From the NCBI RefSeq assembly GCF_003369915.1, contig NC_046674.1, positions 11,718,001-11,782,000 of the forward strand: a stretch of 64,000 bases of DNA, given 5' to 3'. Below are positions 22,011 to 34,362 of this stretch, in pieces (position 1 is the stretch's first letter; each line of letters opens with the position of its first letter). The position numbers and the translations under genes are program-made. Under the pieces are notes generated by a model. It did no database searches, had not been told where the DNA came from, and saw only the letters and a program-made list of their open reading frames with translations. Source of the stretch: Drosophila miranda (Eukaryota; Arthropoda; Insecta; Diptera; Drosophilidae).

Positions 22011-22779
22011 ATACTGACGAATTCAAGTTCTATTTTACATATTCCTCGTTTTTGATATTCCGTGGATTATTACTAACTATATAGAACATTTAGCCATGCC
22101 CACATAGGTTCATCCGATTAATAAATCTATTTTCTAATTGATTTATTTTTTTTTAAACACTTGCTTTTATTGCATTTTGCGTAAAAAGAGGTTTTAGCGA
22201 AAATCGTCAAACAAAAAAAGGTTTTAGCGAAATAGGCCAAAACAAAAAAACAAAAAAAGGATAGTGTTCATATTGTTCAATTTAGAGATTTAGCCTACAT
22301 AATTTTAGGTCATTGATGAATAAATTTTCTACAAAATTGGCTAGTTTTTAGTCCATGCTTTTATTGTATTTTCACTAAAACAAAGTTTAAACAAAATAGT
22401 ATTTTGGCTCGAACGCCTTTATGAATTTCAATATGTCGTCGTTTGGGTTTGTTGCTATAGTACATAGTTTTTTATTGCTAGTGAAATACGACCTTAAACG
22501 GTCCCAGCCACAGCCTGGCAACAGCATTCGTATCCATATATGAAGATGTTGAATTCTGTATACAATGTACTTTTAATATTATTCTTATTCAATTAAACTT
22601 AGGAATCCATCAATTTTTTGACTTGGTCATTTGAAAAATGAATAAGTAAATAAAAATATTTTAAAAATAATGATATATGTATGGAAATTATTACTTGTAA
22701 TACTAGTATTCAATTCAACTTAAAAACTTATCTGGAGAGTGTGTGTCCCTTGTCTGACTTTCTCGTGAGTGTATGAACA
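22011..22779. other. AT-rich intergenic with imperfect internal repeats
   Basis: AGGTTTTAGCGAAA occurs at about 22190 and 22220. A larger unit (AATAAAT-TTTTCTA..., TGCTTTTATTGYATTTT) recurs around 22120-22180 and 22318-22372, suggesting a degenerate tandem duplication of about 205 bases. No gene is seen. Confidence 0.5.
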
Positions 22780-24158
22780 TCAAGATTCTACGATGGTGCA
22801 CAGATTTCTCAGGGCATCCTCGAAGCTTGAGGTACGGCTAGTTTCCTCCCACAGCTCCTCCCTCGTTGCGTTTGGGGTACCGCTTTTGAAATCGGCAATA
22901 TCGACAATGGTCCGCATATCTCCCTCTCCATTTTTTTTGGCAGAAATACAATGTCCAACTCATTTTCATTTGGATTCTGGTCTAAAAAATTTGACGATGC
23001 CCGATGCCCATATTTAACAAGTCGAGTATGACCTCCACGCGTAAAGCTTTACGATTCCTTTCTCCACGAGCCGCATATCCCTAATGGCATCGCATTTTAG
23101 TGGGCCGAGTAACGAATGGACCACCTTGTGGGCCTTGAACTACAGCTCCTGCGGTATTTTCTGGGCAAATGCCTTAAAATCCTCCAGAGTGATCCTATTG
23201 AGGGACTTGTACTTGACAATCGTCAGGCATTGGCTTTGTCCCAGCACTACAGAATACTGACTAGAATTCGCTATAAAGATTTTAATGGGAAAAATGCATG
23301 GATATATGCATACCTTACCTGCTGAGGGTCCATGGATTGTTCAGAATTGTGGAGTAGTAGTCGCGCTGGTTATTGGGGCAGGCGGTCAATACCTTCATTG
23401 AGGGTGGTACCCACATCGACCATACCTTAGGCAATAGCCTCCACAAACAGATCTTTTCATTGTAGCGGCTCACAAACAGACGCAGACCATTGTCGCTGAC
23501 CCTGAAGTGGCTATTGAGTTTGGCACTTTCGTCGAGTTGCAGTTCCTTGTCCAAATGGAGCTTTACCAATGAAACGTACAAGTCGCACATAGCAGCACTG
23601 CAAGGGACATATTTTGGAGGCGATGGCCATCATTGTCATTCTACAATTGCATGTTACCCCAGTTGAAAAAGGCATGCGGATAGCCTTGGGTGGCAAGTCC
23701 GGCAAACGGTTGGTTGCGACGCTGTTCATTTTTGTTTGCCATCAGCTGAAACTCAGACTCCTCGAGAGCGCGGCCACATTCAGTGGACTCCTGCAGCATC
23801 AACGGATGCTTTAGAGGAGTACATCGTGTCCCCGCTTAAGATTGAAGAGGAGCATTGGCCGTTGATGTTCTCCTTGGGATCCGGCTTTCTGCGCATGAAA
23901 ATAATATGCTGCAGAAGGTGGGCCAGGCACTGATAGTTGCGCGGATCGGCGAATGGACCGTGGTTGACCATCAAGGCACAGGATACGTTGCTGGGCAATC
24001 CTATATGGACCGGTGGTGCCGACAGCACAAGAGATCTAAACGGGACCATTGAGTACCGAGTGTTTTGATGGCTTGCCTCGCCTTTTCACTTACTTGTAAA
24101 CTTTCGTGTCGTTCTCCGATTTATCGGGATCATCCAGATACTCTACATGCTCGGCCAT
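22780..24158 (-). pseudogene. Nardilysin-like M16 metallopeptidase relic
   Basis: A first exon (24158-24094) reads MAEHVEYLDDPDKSE. It is followed by a GTAAGT...TTTAG intron, and exon 2 begins at 24035. Exon 2 reads IGLPSNVSCALMVNHGPF and then YQCLAHLLQHIIFM, the M16 zinc-site helix with the catalytic Glu of HxxEH replaced by Gln (HLLQH). A stop interrupts the frame near 23790. The next pieces are in other frames: ESEFQLMANKNEQRR... GYPHAFFNWGNMQL (about 23780-23647), then CDLYVSLVKLHLDKE (23590-23315), then a GITLEDFKAFAQKIPQEL-like stretch near 23190. Nardilysins exceed 1,000 residues; about 1.4 kb remains here, so large parts are deleted. The retained intron argues for DNA-level duplication or decay in place, not retroposition. 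Confidence 0.75.
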
Positions 24159-25456
24159 TCTAATGCGTGTCGGCTAATGGCACAAAATTCACATTGATCT
24201 TAATTGCAAATTATATTTCACTTAATTGGGATTTTGTTATAATAAAACCCGCCGACGCCAACTATCCGCAAAAACAAAATGGTGGAAAACGCGGGACGCA
24301 ACTTTCAGTGGTGGGCATCTGACCTAGCGATGGGATGGCCGATGGCCGAAAAGCCATGCAGTGTGAGCCAGATTAATATGTATATGCTTTTTTGTCCATT
24401 CTAACTCGATCTGGTGACCTATTGATTGTTAGACTTGGTCATTTTATTGAAACTAGCGAGGTTTTTACAAGTTCGTATTCCACTAGACTTGAGTAAAAGG
24501 TTGGTGAGACCAAATAGATACCTTATGTGAAGAGCAGGCAGTGAGAGAATTACATATATAAACCATAAACTACTAAAGGCAGTTGTTGGCTGTAATTTCA
24601 TAGTAAAAATTTAGCGTTTCTTTGTTGATCCGTGCCACCAATTCGGTAAAAACACCATTCGAAAGCATTTATACTACATCTCAAGCTCACTGCATGCTTT
24701 TATTGAGGATTTTATTGCTGGTCTCGTATTCTTCAATTGAAGTAGAGTGAAATGTAGCTAATGGGTTTACAAATTTGTGTCCGTATAACATGACTTTAGT
24801 ACTTTTTCCTCAGAGAAAATCATTGTATTAGGTTTTTGTATTATTATTAGGTCCCACAATAAGAGGACGCCGCTCAGTGGATCTCACCTTATGCATAAGT
24901 TTACCATGTGCCTCATCAAAATAGAGAGGAAAGAGAACGAAATGCTCATTGTTGCGTTCCATTGATGAGTTTCTTCAATAATTCAATGTTACTTACACAT
25001 TTATATATTTCAATTCTTCAATATGGTAATTGTTTATGAAAATGCGAATACTAAAAGTGGGGGGCATTCGGTCTTCAGCAACGTGGGACGCACGTCGTGT
25101 TGCGGAATAAATGTCAACCATAAAGTCGTAAATTTAATTGAATTAAAACAATAACAACAACGGCAAGCAACAACAAGTTCTGGGACGCTCGGTTGCCTTG
25201 CCATTCCTGACATAAAACACTCGCCTCGCATACATACATACATTATTTTTGTTTAAACTGTGACATACAGTACAACTGCAACAATAGCGAACAGCTGTGC
25301 TTCAGCGCCGATGCGGGTGCATAAAAGTGAAATTTCGTATGGGCTGGAGAGCAAACAACGCAAAAGTAAAAGAGAAACCGAAAACGAAGAGGAGGCACAA
25401 GCAGACACAGGGAATCCAACGAGAGGCCACTGGGAATACTGACTCTCAGCGCAGCC
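24159..25456. other. Intergenic and 5' UTR of the TMEM64-like gene
   Basis: AT-rich DNA without coding signal. The part from about 25080 to 25456 is richer in CAACAA-type tracts and probably includes the 5' UTR of the next gene. I could not locate a TATA box. Confidence 0.45.
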
Positions 25457-28400
25457 ATGACGCCGACTGACTACAGCGTCAGCAACAGCAACAACAACAT
25501 CTACAGATATGCCAACAACAACAGCATCCTCCAAAAGTCAGCCTCCAATTCCCCCACAGCCACCGCGCCTTCCAACGCCTTCATGGAGATGGACTTGGCA
25601 ACCAGCGAAGGAAATACATCCTCTACGTCTGTCACAGCATCCTCGCCCCTGCCTGCACTGGACAGTTCCGTGAATGTCAACGAGGATAGCACAGAGTGCG
25701 ATGCTTTCCTCATTGGCAGCGGGGGGAGCAGTAGAAACAGCGGGTCGGCCAGCGGCAGTAGGCGAACCAACCGCCAATCCTCCTCGCTGTACCGCGGCAA
25801 GATGCGCAACTCCTGTTGGGTGCGCGCCCACTCGTTTGTAACCCGCAACTGGTACTTGGGGTGCCTGGTGCCCGCCTCCATCCTGGGCGCCCTGCTCTTC
25901 GTAGGCTGGATGGCCCGCGACTATGCCAAGCAGCTCCTCTTCTGGATTGAGACGCAGAACGCCTGGCTGATCTTTGCCGTCTTCATGGCCCTCTTCACGG
26001 TGGTCAGCTTTCCCATCGTGGTCGGCTACTTTGTGCTGCTAATCACGGCCGGCTACCTTTTTGGCTGCCTGCGTGGATGGTGCACAGTGATCCTGGGAGC
26101 GAATCTCGGCATAGCCATTGCCCATGCCACCATTCGGAGCTGTCGTCATCGGATACCAGTGCAGAAGTGAGTAAAACTGGGGAAACGCTTTGCTTTGATC
26201 TACACCCGGTCGAGAGCTCTGCAGTGCGGACTCATGACTGATAAGCCCTCAAGGTGTGGATTTCATAATGGAATTTGCTTGAGGGATCCACCACTGATAA
26301 GAGCAGGCCCCGAATCGAGATATGTCGTTAAACTCGCACTTCCCATGCGACTGTAGGCATTAAAATCCGATATGTCATTAAGGCAATGCCTGATGAAGGA
26401 GGCTTCTCCTCCTGCACTCAATATTTAGTTAGTTTATGGTCTACTTTTGGACTGAGGGAAGGGTCTCTGTCGACAGTAGTATAATTGTAGTGCTTCACAT
26501 GTGGTAGCTGTCGCCTATTGCTGCGAGTGCCTTATCAGGCCTTACCGCTCGTACGACGAATATTTATAAATACTTGCTCGTATTTATTGCAAAAGTTGGA
26601 GAAATAATTGCAAAGAGCGAAAGTTGATAGTTGATAACGACAAGTTTCTACACTTCCGCACTGTGAAGGCCCAACGGGAAGAGGAGGGTGGTGCCATTTC
26701 CATTTCCATTGGCATAAGTGTTTTTGTTTGATTTAGCAATTAGCGATACAATTCCCCCGGCCCCGTTGGCACTGTGTATTGGTATATATATTGTAGAGTA
26801 TGGGGCTACTCCAATCCATCAGAAATGATTTGCGAGTCATGTAGGCCTACATACGTAATGACTGGTTAATCAAGTGAAAACATTGCCCCACTAAAGACTG
26901 GTCTGGTGGCTCTCATTTATGGGGGAGGGTAAATAGGCGGACTGGTTTAGTGCCCCCAATAATTGGGCAACAAACCCATAATTGATGATGGGTTGGATAA
27001 ACGCAGACAGCAGAAATAGATACTCGTATGTATGTACATATGTTCCATTCCATTCCATTCCATTTGATTATAGAATTGTTTGTGTATCTCCCACTGATTT
27101 GATTCTATTTTCAGGCTGATCAAGAACGATACGGGTCGGGCCATACTGCGCGTGATATCTGGACCGAGGGCCTTCCGTGTGGTGCTCTTCACGCGCCTTA
27201 CGCCCATCCCCTTTGGACTGCAAAATGTGATATTCGGAGTAAGTCGAGAGAGATCAGAACAGATGTAGGGTCAAATGCGTTTGTTGAACTGTCCCAGTCA
27301 CAGTCCCAGTCCAGTGGGGGACGGGACTCACTTTCCCCGTAAATCCTTATTCGATTGCCCTCTCACCATCTATGGGTCTGTGGGCATACACAATGACGGC
27401 TATTGGCAACATTTCCTGACTGCCAATGCTGTCTTCCGTTTGCAGCGAACACCTGAGTAAACCTCATATCATATTCAGTCACACTTATCGTTAGTCACAC
27501 TCGAACCTCGCTTTCATTATATATTCATAGTCGTCCCCCGTAAAAGTTGCTGCTGTAAATAAAAATTGAACTTGAAATGAAACAGGTTTTCCCCGTCCCT
27601 CTGCGCTTCAGATCAACGAAAAATGTACCATAGATGTATATAACTACTCTTCTCATTTACAGATCAGTTCCATTAACACTAGAGACTACCATGTGGCCAC
27701 CTTTCTGGGCCTGCTGCCGGCCCAGACCATCAACGTCTATCTGGGCTCCACCCTGCGGTCCATGCACGAGGTCCTCAACGACAACGACACCAAGCTGACG
27801 GGGTACATTAGCTGTGTCGTCGAGGTGAGTCGAGGCCGAGTCCTACGCCGATTGGGTAATTCTACCCTATTGATTTTCCCTCTGCTTTGCGTGCTTGCTT
27901 TAAAGTTATCCATTTTCATTGCACAAAAGTTCGGGGGTCATAGTTTATTCCATTACATACATACATGGGTGTTACGTACAACAGTTTGTTCTGATGGTTG
28001 ATTGGTTGGGAAAGAAATTGGGGTGCAATTTGCACATACTGCCCCTTAAATTCTGGAAATGGGGCTGACTTTATATGGATTTTCCATTAGCTAACATCTA
28101 GCAAAACTAAACAAGTTTTTCTCACAAAAAAGTAGTTTTCTCGACGGATTGTTTCCGTTACGGGACGCTATTGGTTGTGCACAGTGAACAAAATATATAT
28201 AACAGCCAGCTTGTATAGTTTTATAGCAACCAGCATTGAGTGATACTCGACTCGAGACGCACAAGCGAATGCTGCAGAGACGTAAGCCGAGCCGCCAATA
28301 TGCGCTCAAATCGAGTTTAGCTGACGGTTGTTATACCCAGTACTCGAAGAGAATACGGGTATATTAGATTTTTGGGGAAAGTGGGAAAAACCAAAATGCA

Positions 28401-29395
28401 GAGTGTGAACCAGATCAAATCTATTGTATAGTCAGAAGAAACAAATGGAATTGCAGTGGCTATGCAATGCGCTTCCACGCGCTTTCCCATTCTCTCTCTC
28501 ACTCTTCCTCGTGCAGTGTGCGCGATCTGGCGGAAAGGAGCGAGTACAACTCCAAGCTCGTGTTTGTGTGTAAATAAAGAAAAAGAGACAGATGTAAAAA
28601 AAATAAAGAAAAAAGGCATACAAATCTCCCAAACGGTTCAACCGATTCTTATGATTTTTTTTGTTTAAAATTTTTGTTCTTTTGGGTTGTTAAACAATGA
28701 GACTTTCCCAAATACTTTCGAACGCAATTTTAATAGAACAAATATTTTTTATTAGTCTTCTTTTTTTAACCTCATTATAGAATATGCATTCTTGCTTTCG
28801 TTTCAAGGCTTGGTCATGCAAGTCACGAATGAATTGGTAGAATTGAAATTTATTTTTGGTAATCTTAGTTGCATTTTACATAAATTTCATAGCATATTTT
28901 TTGGGATGAACTTGGGTGTAGAGTCCATATAAACTGAATGTAGAAATCACATTTCGGGTCGTTTCCGATCCCCTGATAAAAATAATGCAAATATCTCATA
29001 AAACTACACTTCGAAGAGAGCATCAGGTATATCTATAGATTTTAAAACTTAATTGGCGTTTTCGAACCATAACTTGAAAAAAATTACAGAAATAAATTCG
29101 AAAAAATGTCAAATGACGCGATAAAGCTTACTAGTTGCCCTATATTCTCAATTTTGTTGAATGTCTGAAAATCATATTTGGGAAGTAGTCCGATGGCAAA
29201 GGTCTTAATTCTAAATCGTATTTGTAAATTTGTAAATGGTCTAAACTGTTCTTTTCTGCATTTAAGGTTATCTGCGGTGTAATTCTGATGTTTTGGGTGG
29301 TGCAGAAGGCGCGCAAGGAACTGTCCGAGACGCTGCTCACAGCGGACTACAGCAGCAGCAGCAACGAGGGCAAGCACCCGGACATTCAGGTATAG
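25457..29395 (+). CDS. TMEM64-like VTT-domain membrane protein
   Basis: Four exons join in frame: 25457-26166, 27115-27238, 27663-27824 and 29267-29395, giving 374 aa. The first 110 residues are Ser/Asn-rich and cytosolic-looking. Hydrophobic segments begin near residue 130 (LGCLVPASILGALLFVGW). The VTT core follows from about 150 to 330 (VVSFPIVVGYFVLLITAGY, then FTRLTPIPFGLQNVIFG). The RxTPxPFxxQN motif is diagnostic of the VTT/TMEM64/Tvp38 group. VTT proteins are ER/Golgi membrane proteins; TMEM41/VMP1 relatives are lipid scramblases, and TMEM64 has been tied to calcium and Wnt signalling. The last exon adds a transmembrane helix and a short polar tail. I believe the fly orthologue is CG11367 but cannot confirm it. 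Intron 3 carries a DINE-1-like element. Confidence 0.85.
27041..27065. repeat. (CCATT)n pentamer run
   Basis: TTCCATTCCATTCCATTCCA lies in intron 1 of the TMEM64-like gene. Confidence 0.8.
28327..28640. mobile_element. DINE-1-like repeat, copy A
   Basis: It begins TTATACCCAGTACTCGAAGA and ATACGGGTATATTAGAT, the typical end of the DINE-1/INE-1 non-autonomous Helitron family. A segment shared with two other places in the window follows (AGTCAGAAGAAACAAATG, CAGTGGCTATGCAA, CACGCGCTT, CTCTCTCTCACTCTTC). It sits in the last intron of the TMEM64-like gene. Confidence 0.65.
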
Positions 29396-29687
29396 CAGCG
29401 TGCCTGTGAGGAGGACTGCCCCCAGGCGATGCCCGAGAACTGCCCGAGCCCGACTGAATCTCCGCAAGAGTCGCACAAGACTGCATCTGTGCATTAACTA
29501 GTTTTCATAAGTGGAACTGGAGTTGGAATTGTTTTAGGTTAAGAGTAATTTGGAGAAGTTCAGGTGATGCCATTGATGCCAAACATTAAGCTATCGATAC
29601 CTTTGTACAGCTACGCTACGGATATCGGTTTATAATTATCCATGACACCCACATGCACATGCCCTCCCAATGACACATCCCTCACAT

Positions 29688-29730
<43 letters not shown>

Positions 29731-29911
29731 GATCAGACTAAGGATATATAGGTACTATATACATATACAAATGTATACTATGATTAGGAATATCTACAAC
29801 TAAATCGAAGAAGCCTCGCTTATTGCGGTCATAATGCTGCTCTATAAACGTTTTTCAATTACTAGCGGATAAGCTTAGCCAGTAAATGAGCCAATCGAAA
29901 GTACAACCAGG
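29396..29911. other. Short intergenic between convergent 3' ends
   Basis: 3' UTR of the TMEM64-like gene, a perfect (CA)n tract at 29689-29726, a CTATCGATAC DRE-like site near 29591, and the 3' side of the AGXT2 distal last exon. Confidence 0.6.
29689..29726. repeat. (CA)n microsatellite
   Basis: About 19 uninterrupted CA dinucleotides. Confidence 0.95.
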
Positions 29912-30052
29912 CTAGCTCCTGCTTTGGGCCTGGCCGTATCTCCAGCCACGCAGTCGCTTGCTCATGTGCTGCTGGAAGGCGGTCTCTAGCGTATTCAGAG
30001 CCAACTCCACGTCCTCGAAGCCCACGCACAGCGGTGGCCTGAAGCTCAGCAC
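29912..30052 (-). CDS. AGXT2: Alternative last exon of AGXT2
   Basis: After a CTCCCAG acceptor this 141-base exon reads VLSFRPPLCVGFEDVELALN, followed by AFQQHMSKRL and a stop. It is homologous to the proximal last exon ([20 protein letters not shown]) and has the same entry phase, so splicing from 30661 gives 521 aa, 12 longer. Both retain the VLxxxPPxC core of the aminotransferase C-terminal domain. A proximal AATAAA (minus) near 30199-30204 could end the short form. Confidence 0.8.
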   Translation of the reverse strand: MLSFRPPLCVGFEDVELALNTLETAFQQHMSKRLRGWRYGQAQSRS

Positions 30053-30334
30053 CTGGGAGTGGGAGTAACAAGAGGTAAAGGATGTCAAAGCATGAGCTCT
30101 TTAAGGAATACCACCACACACAAGATTGACTACATACGAATGGATTAGCAGAAAGTGGTTAGAGGAACAGGAGAATATTAGATTATGACTTGAAATTGGC
30201 TTTTATTCAGTTAATTCGATTAATTCGGCTTTTTAAATGCATTTGTTTGAGACCTGAGAACCCTGAGAACCCTGAGAAGTCATCCCAATAGATGGTACAC
30301 TTCTCCTCTTCACCGGCGGCTGGAGTTGCACGCT

Positions 30335-33300
30335 TTACTTCTTCTTTGCCAGAGATGCCGTGATGGCGCGGTCCAGCACATCCACGGCAAACTTCACATC
30401 CGATCGATCGATGCACATGGGAGGCTTGATGCGCAGGACCTGTGGAGATGCACGAAAAGGGATGCAAAGATAGAGACGGAAAGGGGGGCGATTTGCTCCG
30501 GAAAGAGCCCCCAGAGCGGCGAGGATTAAGCTCTTAGTTCCGGGAACCCTTTCATCAACGGGAACGTGAGTGCTTTGGTTAGTCAGATGTGCCCAAAAAT
30601 GGAACGGAATATCCCAGATGCGGATGCACTGATAACTCATGATCGATGATTTCTACTTACGTTGCCATGGAGGCCACCGCGTCCGAATAGCACACCAAGA
30701 TCCTTGCACGTCTCCCAGATCTCCAGCACATGGGGCGTGGCCAGGGGCGTGCGCTTTTCGCGATCCTCGACCAGCTCGACGCCGATCATCAGCCCCTTGC
30801 CGCGGACATCGCCCACGATCTCGAAGCGTTGTTGCAGCTCCTCCAAACACTTGAGGAAGTAGGTGCCCACCTCCAGGGAGTTGCGCTGCAGCTGCTCCTC
30901 CTCAATCACGTCCAGAACGGCGATGCCCACCGCACTGGCCATGGGATTGCCTCCGTAAGTGTTGAAGTGCAGCGCCTGCCCCAGGGAGGCGGCAATCTTT
31001 GGGGTGGTGACGACCGCGGCCAAAGGGAAGCCGTTGCCAATGCCCTTGGCCATAGTCACGATATCCGGCACATAGTCGTGCCCCTCAAAGCCCCAGAAGT
31101 GCTCTCCCGTGCGGCCGAATCCCGTCTGCACCTCGTCCGCCACTAAGAGTCCGCCGTTGGCCCTGACCAGAGCAGCTGCCCGCTTCAGGTAGCCCTTGGG
31201 GAACTGCACAGTGCCGCCCACGCCCTGGATGGACTCGGCGAACATGGCCGCCACCTTGCCACGGGGCAGGCTGTACTTGAAGGTCTCCTCCAGCTCGTTG
31301 TAGTATGCATCTCCTGCCTGGCAGCCCTCCTGGCACTGGCAGCTGCGCGTCGTCTGCACGGGCGAGTCGCGGCAGGCAGCGCCGCCCCAGATGCCTTGAT
31401 ACGGATCGGGATTCATGACGTGCACTAGTCCGTTGTTCACTCCCGCCAGCGGGAAGCGCCACGTGGAGTGGGCCGTCAGACCCATGGTGTAGGGCGACAT
31501 GCCGTGGTAGGCGTTGCGGAAGGACAGGATGTCCTGGTTGCCCGTGTGTATGCGTGCCATGAGCATGGCCAGGTCGTTGGCTTCCGAGCCAGAATTGACG
31601 AAGCAGACGCTCTTCAGGTTTCCCGGAAACTTGGCCACCAGCCGCTCCGCGTACTCGTGGATCTTGGGGTGCATGTAGATGTTGGTCGTGTGCCACAGCT
31701 TGGAGATCTGATCGCTCAGCGCCTGATTCACCTTGCTGCCAGAGGGGAAGGGAAATCAATGACATTGAAAATCGATCAGAATTGCAGGAGGCAAATTCTC
31801 TTACGGATGACAGTGTCCCACGGAGACGGTGACAATGCCGCCGAACATGTCCAGGTAGCGACGCCCCTCGTGGTCGTACAGCCACTGCATGTGTCCCTCG
31901 TGGATGACCAAAGGCTTCTTGAAGTGGGCCACCAGATTGGGCGTCAAATGGGTCTTGCGCGTTTCAAGGATCTGTTCGTAGCTGGGTCCCACGTAGCCAC
32001 TGGACCGATGCTGCGTCTCGGGCATCTCGTTCTGTACGAGATTCATCACGGCTGGAGCCGCCTTCGAGTGGAGGGTGGTGCTAGAGCTGGAGCGGCTCGA
32101 GGAGGAGCGCGGCAGCAGCCGTCTCGTGTGGGCTGCAAGACAGATCGGACACGCTTCCCATTAATATTTACGGGAGATGAGACCAAGATACCCCCATCAG
32201 CACACGTGACCCTCTGCGCCGCCTGTGGGAGAGCACAGGCAGCTCGGTTCGGGGCGCACACACTTATGGAAATGTCGGCTCGAACCTGATGAAATGCAAA
32301 TTCATGTGGTCGGAGCAGCGAGCAAGCGGACAAGCGGAATTCAAGTGCGAGGTCGCCTAGAACCGAACACGTATTGTACATACATATGTGGGATTCTATG
32401 AAATGAAATGCGATGCGAGCACAGTGAAAGCTCTAAGTTGCGTACAAACATTTAATTATATTTTCTATGCCATAATTTCCCTTGCAATTTCATATTTCTT
32501 GGACTATTTCTTCTGGAGATGATCTCTTCTGAGTGTCCTCCCAAGTGGGTGAATACTGTACTATATGCAGGTATATTATATACATATTATATAGAATTAA
32601 TTGATCTGAGGCGCAATTTGCTATGCAAAGTCTGCCAGCTGGAACTGCACTTGTCCACATATGAGTACCGAGTACTGCCGAGCACTCGTACTGTTTCCTA
32701 GGAACCGAGAATCGTTGCACCTGAACAGGCTTTCAACAGGTCATTGGCAGGCAGGGTAGAGTACCTACATTTGTACCATAAAGTAGATATTCCTCCAGAC
32801 TCCAGAGAAGGGTTTTCTTATTCCCATTTCCATTCTTCTAATCTAATGCGCAGTTGGAAGCATAATTGAATGTACTATAAATAGTCGTACGACTTGCCCC
32901 CATTTGAGGTGATAAGCGCCTGGCCTGGCTGGCCCCCTGCGGACTGCCTACGCCACTCGAATAATCAGTGTATTGTACCTTGGGAGCAGAGCTGCTCCAT
33001 GCACCTGCCCTGCCAAAAAATCAACCTCCCGCCTTATCAGCACACACAAACACACAAATATTTGGCCAGATAGATCCAACGGGGACCGCGGACCTATAGA
33101 GCCACGCGAGCCGGTGCGTGATAAAAGCGTGATTATGGGACGGCAGCCAGATAAGTTGTACGTATGTATGTATAGTATGCAGTAATAGGTGAGAAAGATC
33201 GCTGCCCGGTGATCAGATGATTCAATTCAATTGAGTGGATTCGGGGATGAATGAATGTATGAGATGAGTGACCCAAGGGTTCATCCAATATTCTAATTAG

Positions 33301-33446
33301 TAGCATTCTAAACTCTCAAATCTCAAGAGATTGCAAGTATCACTAATCTAATGCAGCTGACGTCAGAAATCATTTCAAACGATCGCCTGTGGTCGAGGAT
33401 AGTTTTATGCCAACAAAAACTCACCAAACAAACGCTTGGACATCAT
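30335..33446 (-). CDS. AGXT2: Alanine-glyoxylate aminotransferase 2, mitochondrial
   Basis: Exons on the minus strand are 33446-33425, 32132-31805, 31735-30661 and 30439-30335, giving 509 aa. It is a PLP fold-type I, class-III aminotransferase that transfers amino groups from alanine and related donors to glyoxylate in mitochondria. The first exon plus exon 2 supply an Arg/Ser-rich presequence ([20 protein letters not shown]). Family motifs are NSGSEAND (about 163-170), [11 protein letters not shown] (316-326) and TMAKGIGNG, with the PLP Schiff-base lysine at about residue 346. A Cys-rich insert (CQCQEGCQ) precedes DAYYNELEE. The start at 33446 is chosen because it is the upstream ATG with a good donor (G|GTGAGT) in the phase exon 2 requires. 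A start at 32052 or 32049 would lack the presequence. I recall the fly orthologue as CG11241. An alternative last exon lies downstream. Confidence 0.92.
32133..33424 (-). other. AGXT2 first intron
   Basis: A 1292-base intron (GTGAGT...TTGCAG) containing ACAT-type microsatellites near 33155-33175 and a TATATTATATACAT stretch near 32570-32592. I see no coding signal. Confidence 0.65.
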
Positions 33447-34362
33447 ATTTATTCAAGTTCCTGCTTTGCAACACTTTTGTTTCCTGATATGATCCGGTAA
33501 TACAGACTGCTCTGACAGATCTCGATGCCGATGTCGATCTCACACGAAGCCAAAGCTGAAAACGCGTCCGCGCGTAACGACGTCGACGAAGCAACTGAAC
33601 GGTGGAGGTGCCAGTGACAGTGCCAGTGCCAATGGCATCGGTTTGGCTGCGATCGGCCGTGATAAGCGCGGGCATAGCTTCGGCTGACGTTTGTTATCTG
33701 TTTATGAGTAGAGAGAGAGACCTGCAATGTCAAGGTTTTCGGGCGAAAGCTCTCACTTTTGTTTGGAGAGTGGACAGGTGGGGTTTTCTCATAATAATTT
33801 ATTTCAATTCTTGTTCGCTGTGTGTACTCAAGCAGCACAAAAACAGAAGTGCACAGGTATTCCATTTTTGTTTCTAACAAAAAATATATCTTCTCGCCAT
33901 CGGATCGGATTGGATCCCTTTGGGTGATCGCTCAATTCTGGCTTGCAGTGTGCAGGTTGGAATTAACGTTCGGTTTTAATTTACATTTTGCTTTCTTTTT
34001 TTGATATTCTGTGTGACTTCTCTACCAATATGCTACAATACATCGCTTTATAGTGTAATAATAATATATGTACTTTCCTTTATCAATCAACATCACGAGT
34101 TTGCGCTTTGATTCTCACATTGTCCATCCTCTCTACCCTTACCCCCACCCGACCTAACGCAACCCTTTGCAACAAATATACGAGACGACGAGATACGGAA
34201 AAGATACGCGGGAGGGTTCTCTAAAAACAAGCTCTAGGCGGCATCCGGGGCCTACAATGATTACACAAGCAACAATAACCGGAACTGGAGGAGCAGCTGC
34301 TGCTCTTTCCTGATTCCCCAATCTGTCCAATCTGCTGCTGCTTCTGCTGCTGCGGTGGTCGC
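33447..34362. other. AGXT2 5' region and ENTR1-like 3' UTR
   Basis: This lies between two minus-strand genes in tandem. The left part should hold the AGXT2 promoter and 5' UTR. The right part holds the 3' UTR of the ENTR1-like gene, where glutamine-codon-like CAG repeats (34320-34355) fall after its stop. No TATA box is obvious. Confidence 0.5.

Noticed and set aside
33449-33880. 143-codon minus-strand frame just upstream of AGXT2
   Set aside because: It lies in the probable 5' UTR, contains His/Trp runs from CCAGTG-type repeats, and is out of phase with the AGXT2 first exon.
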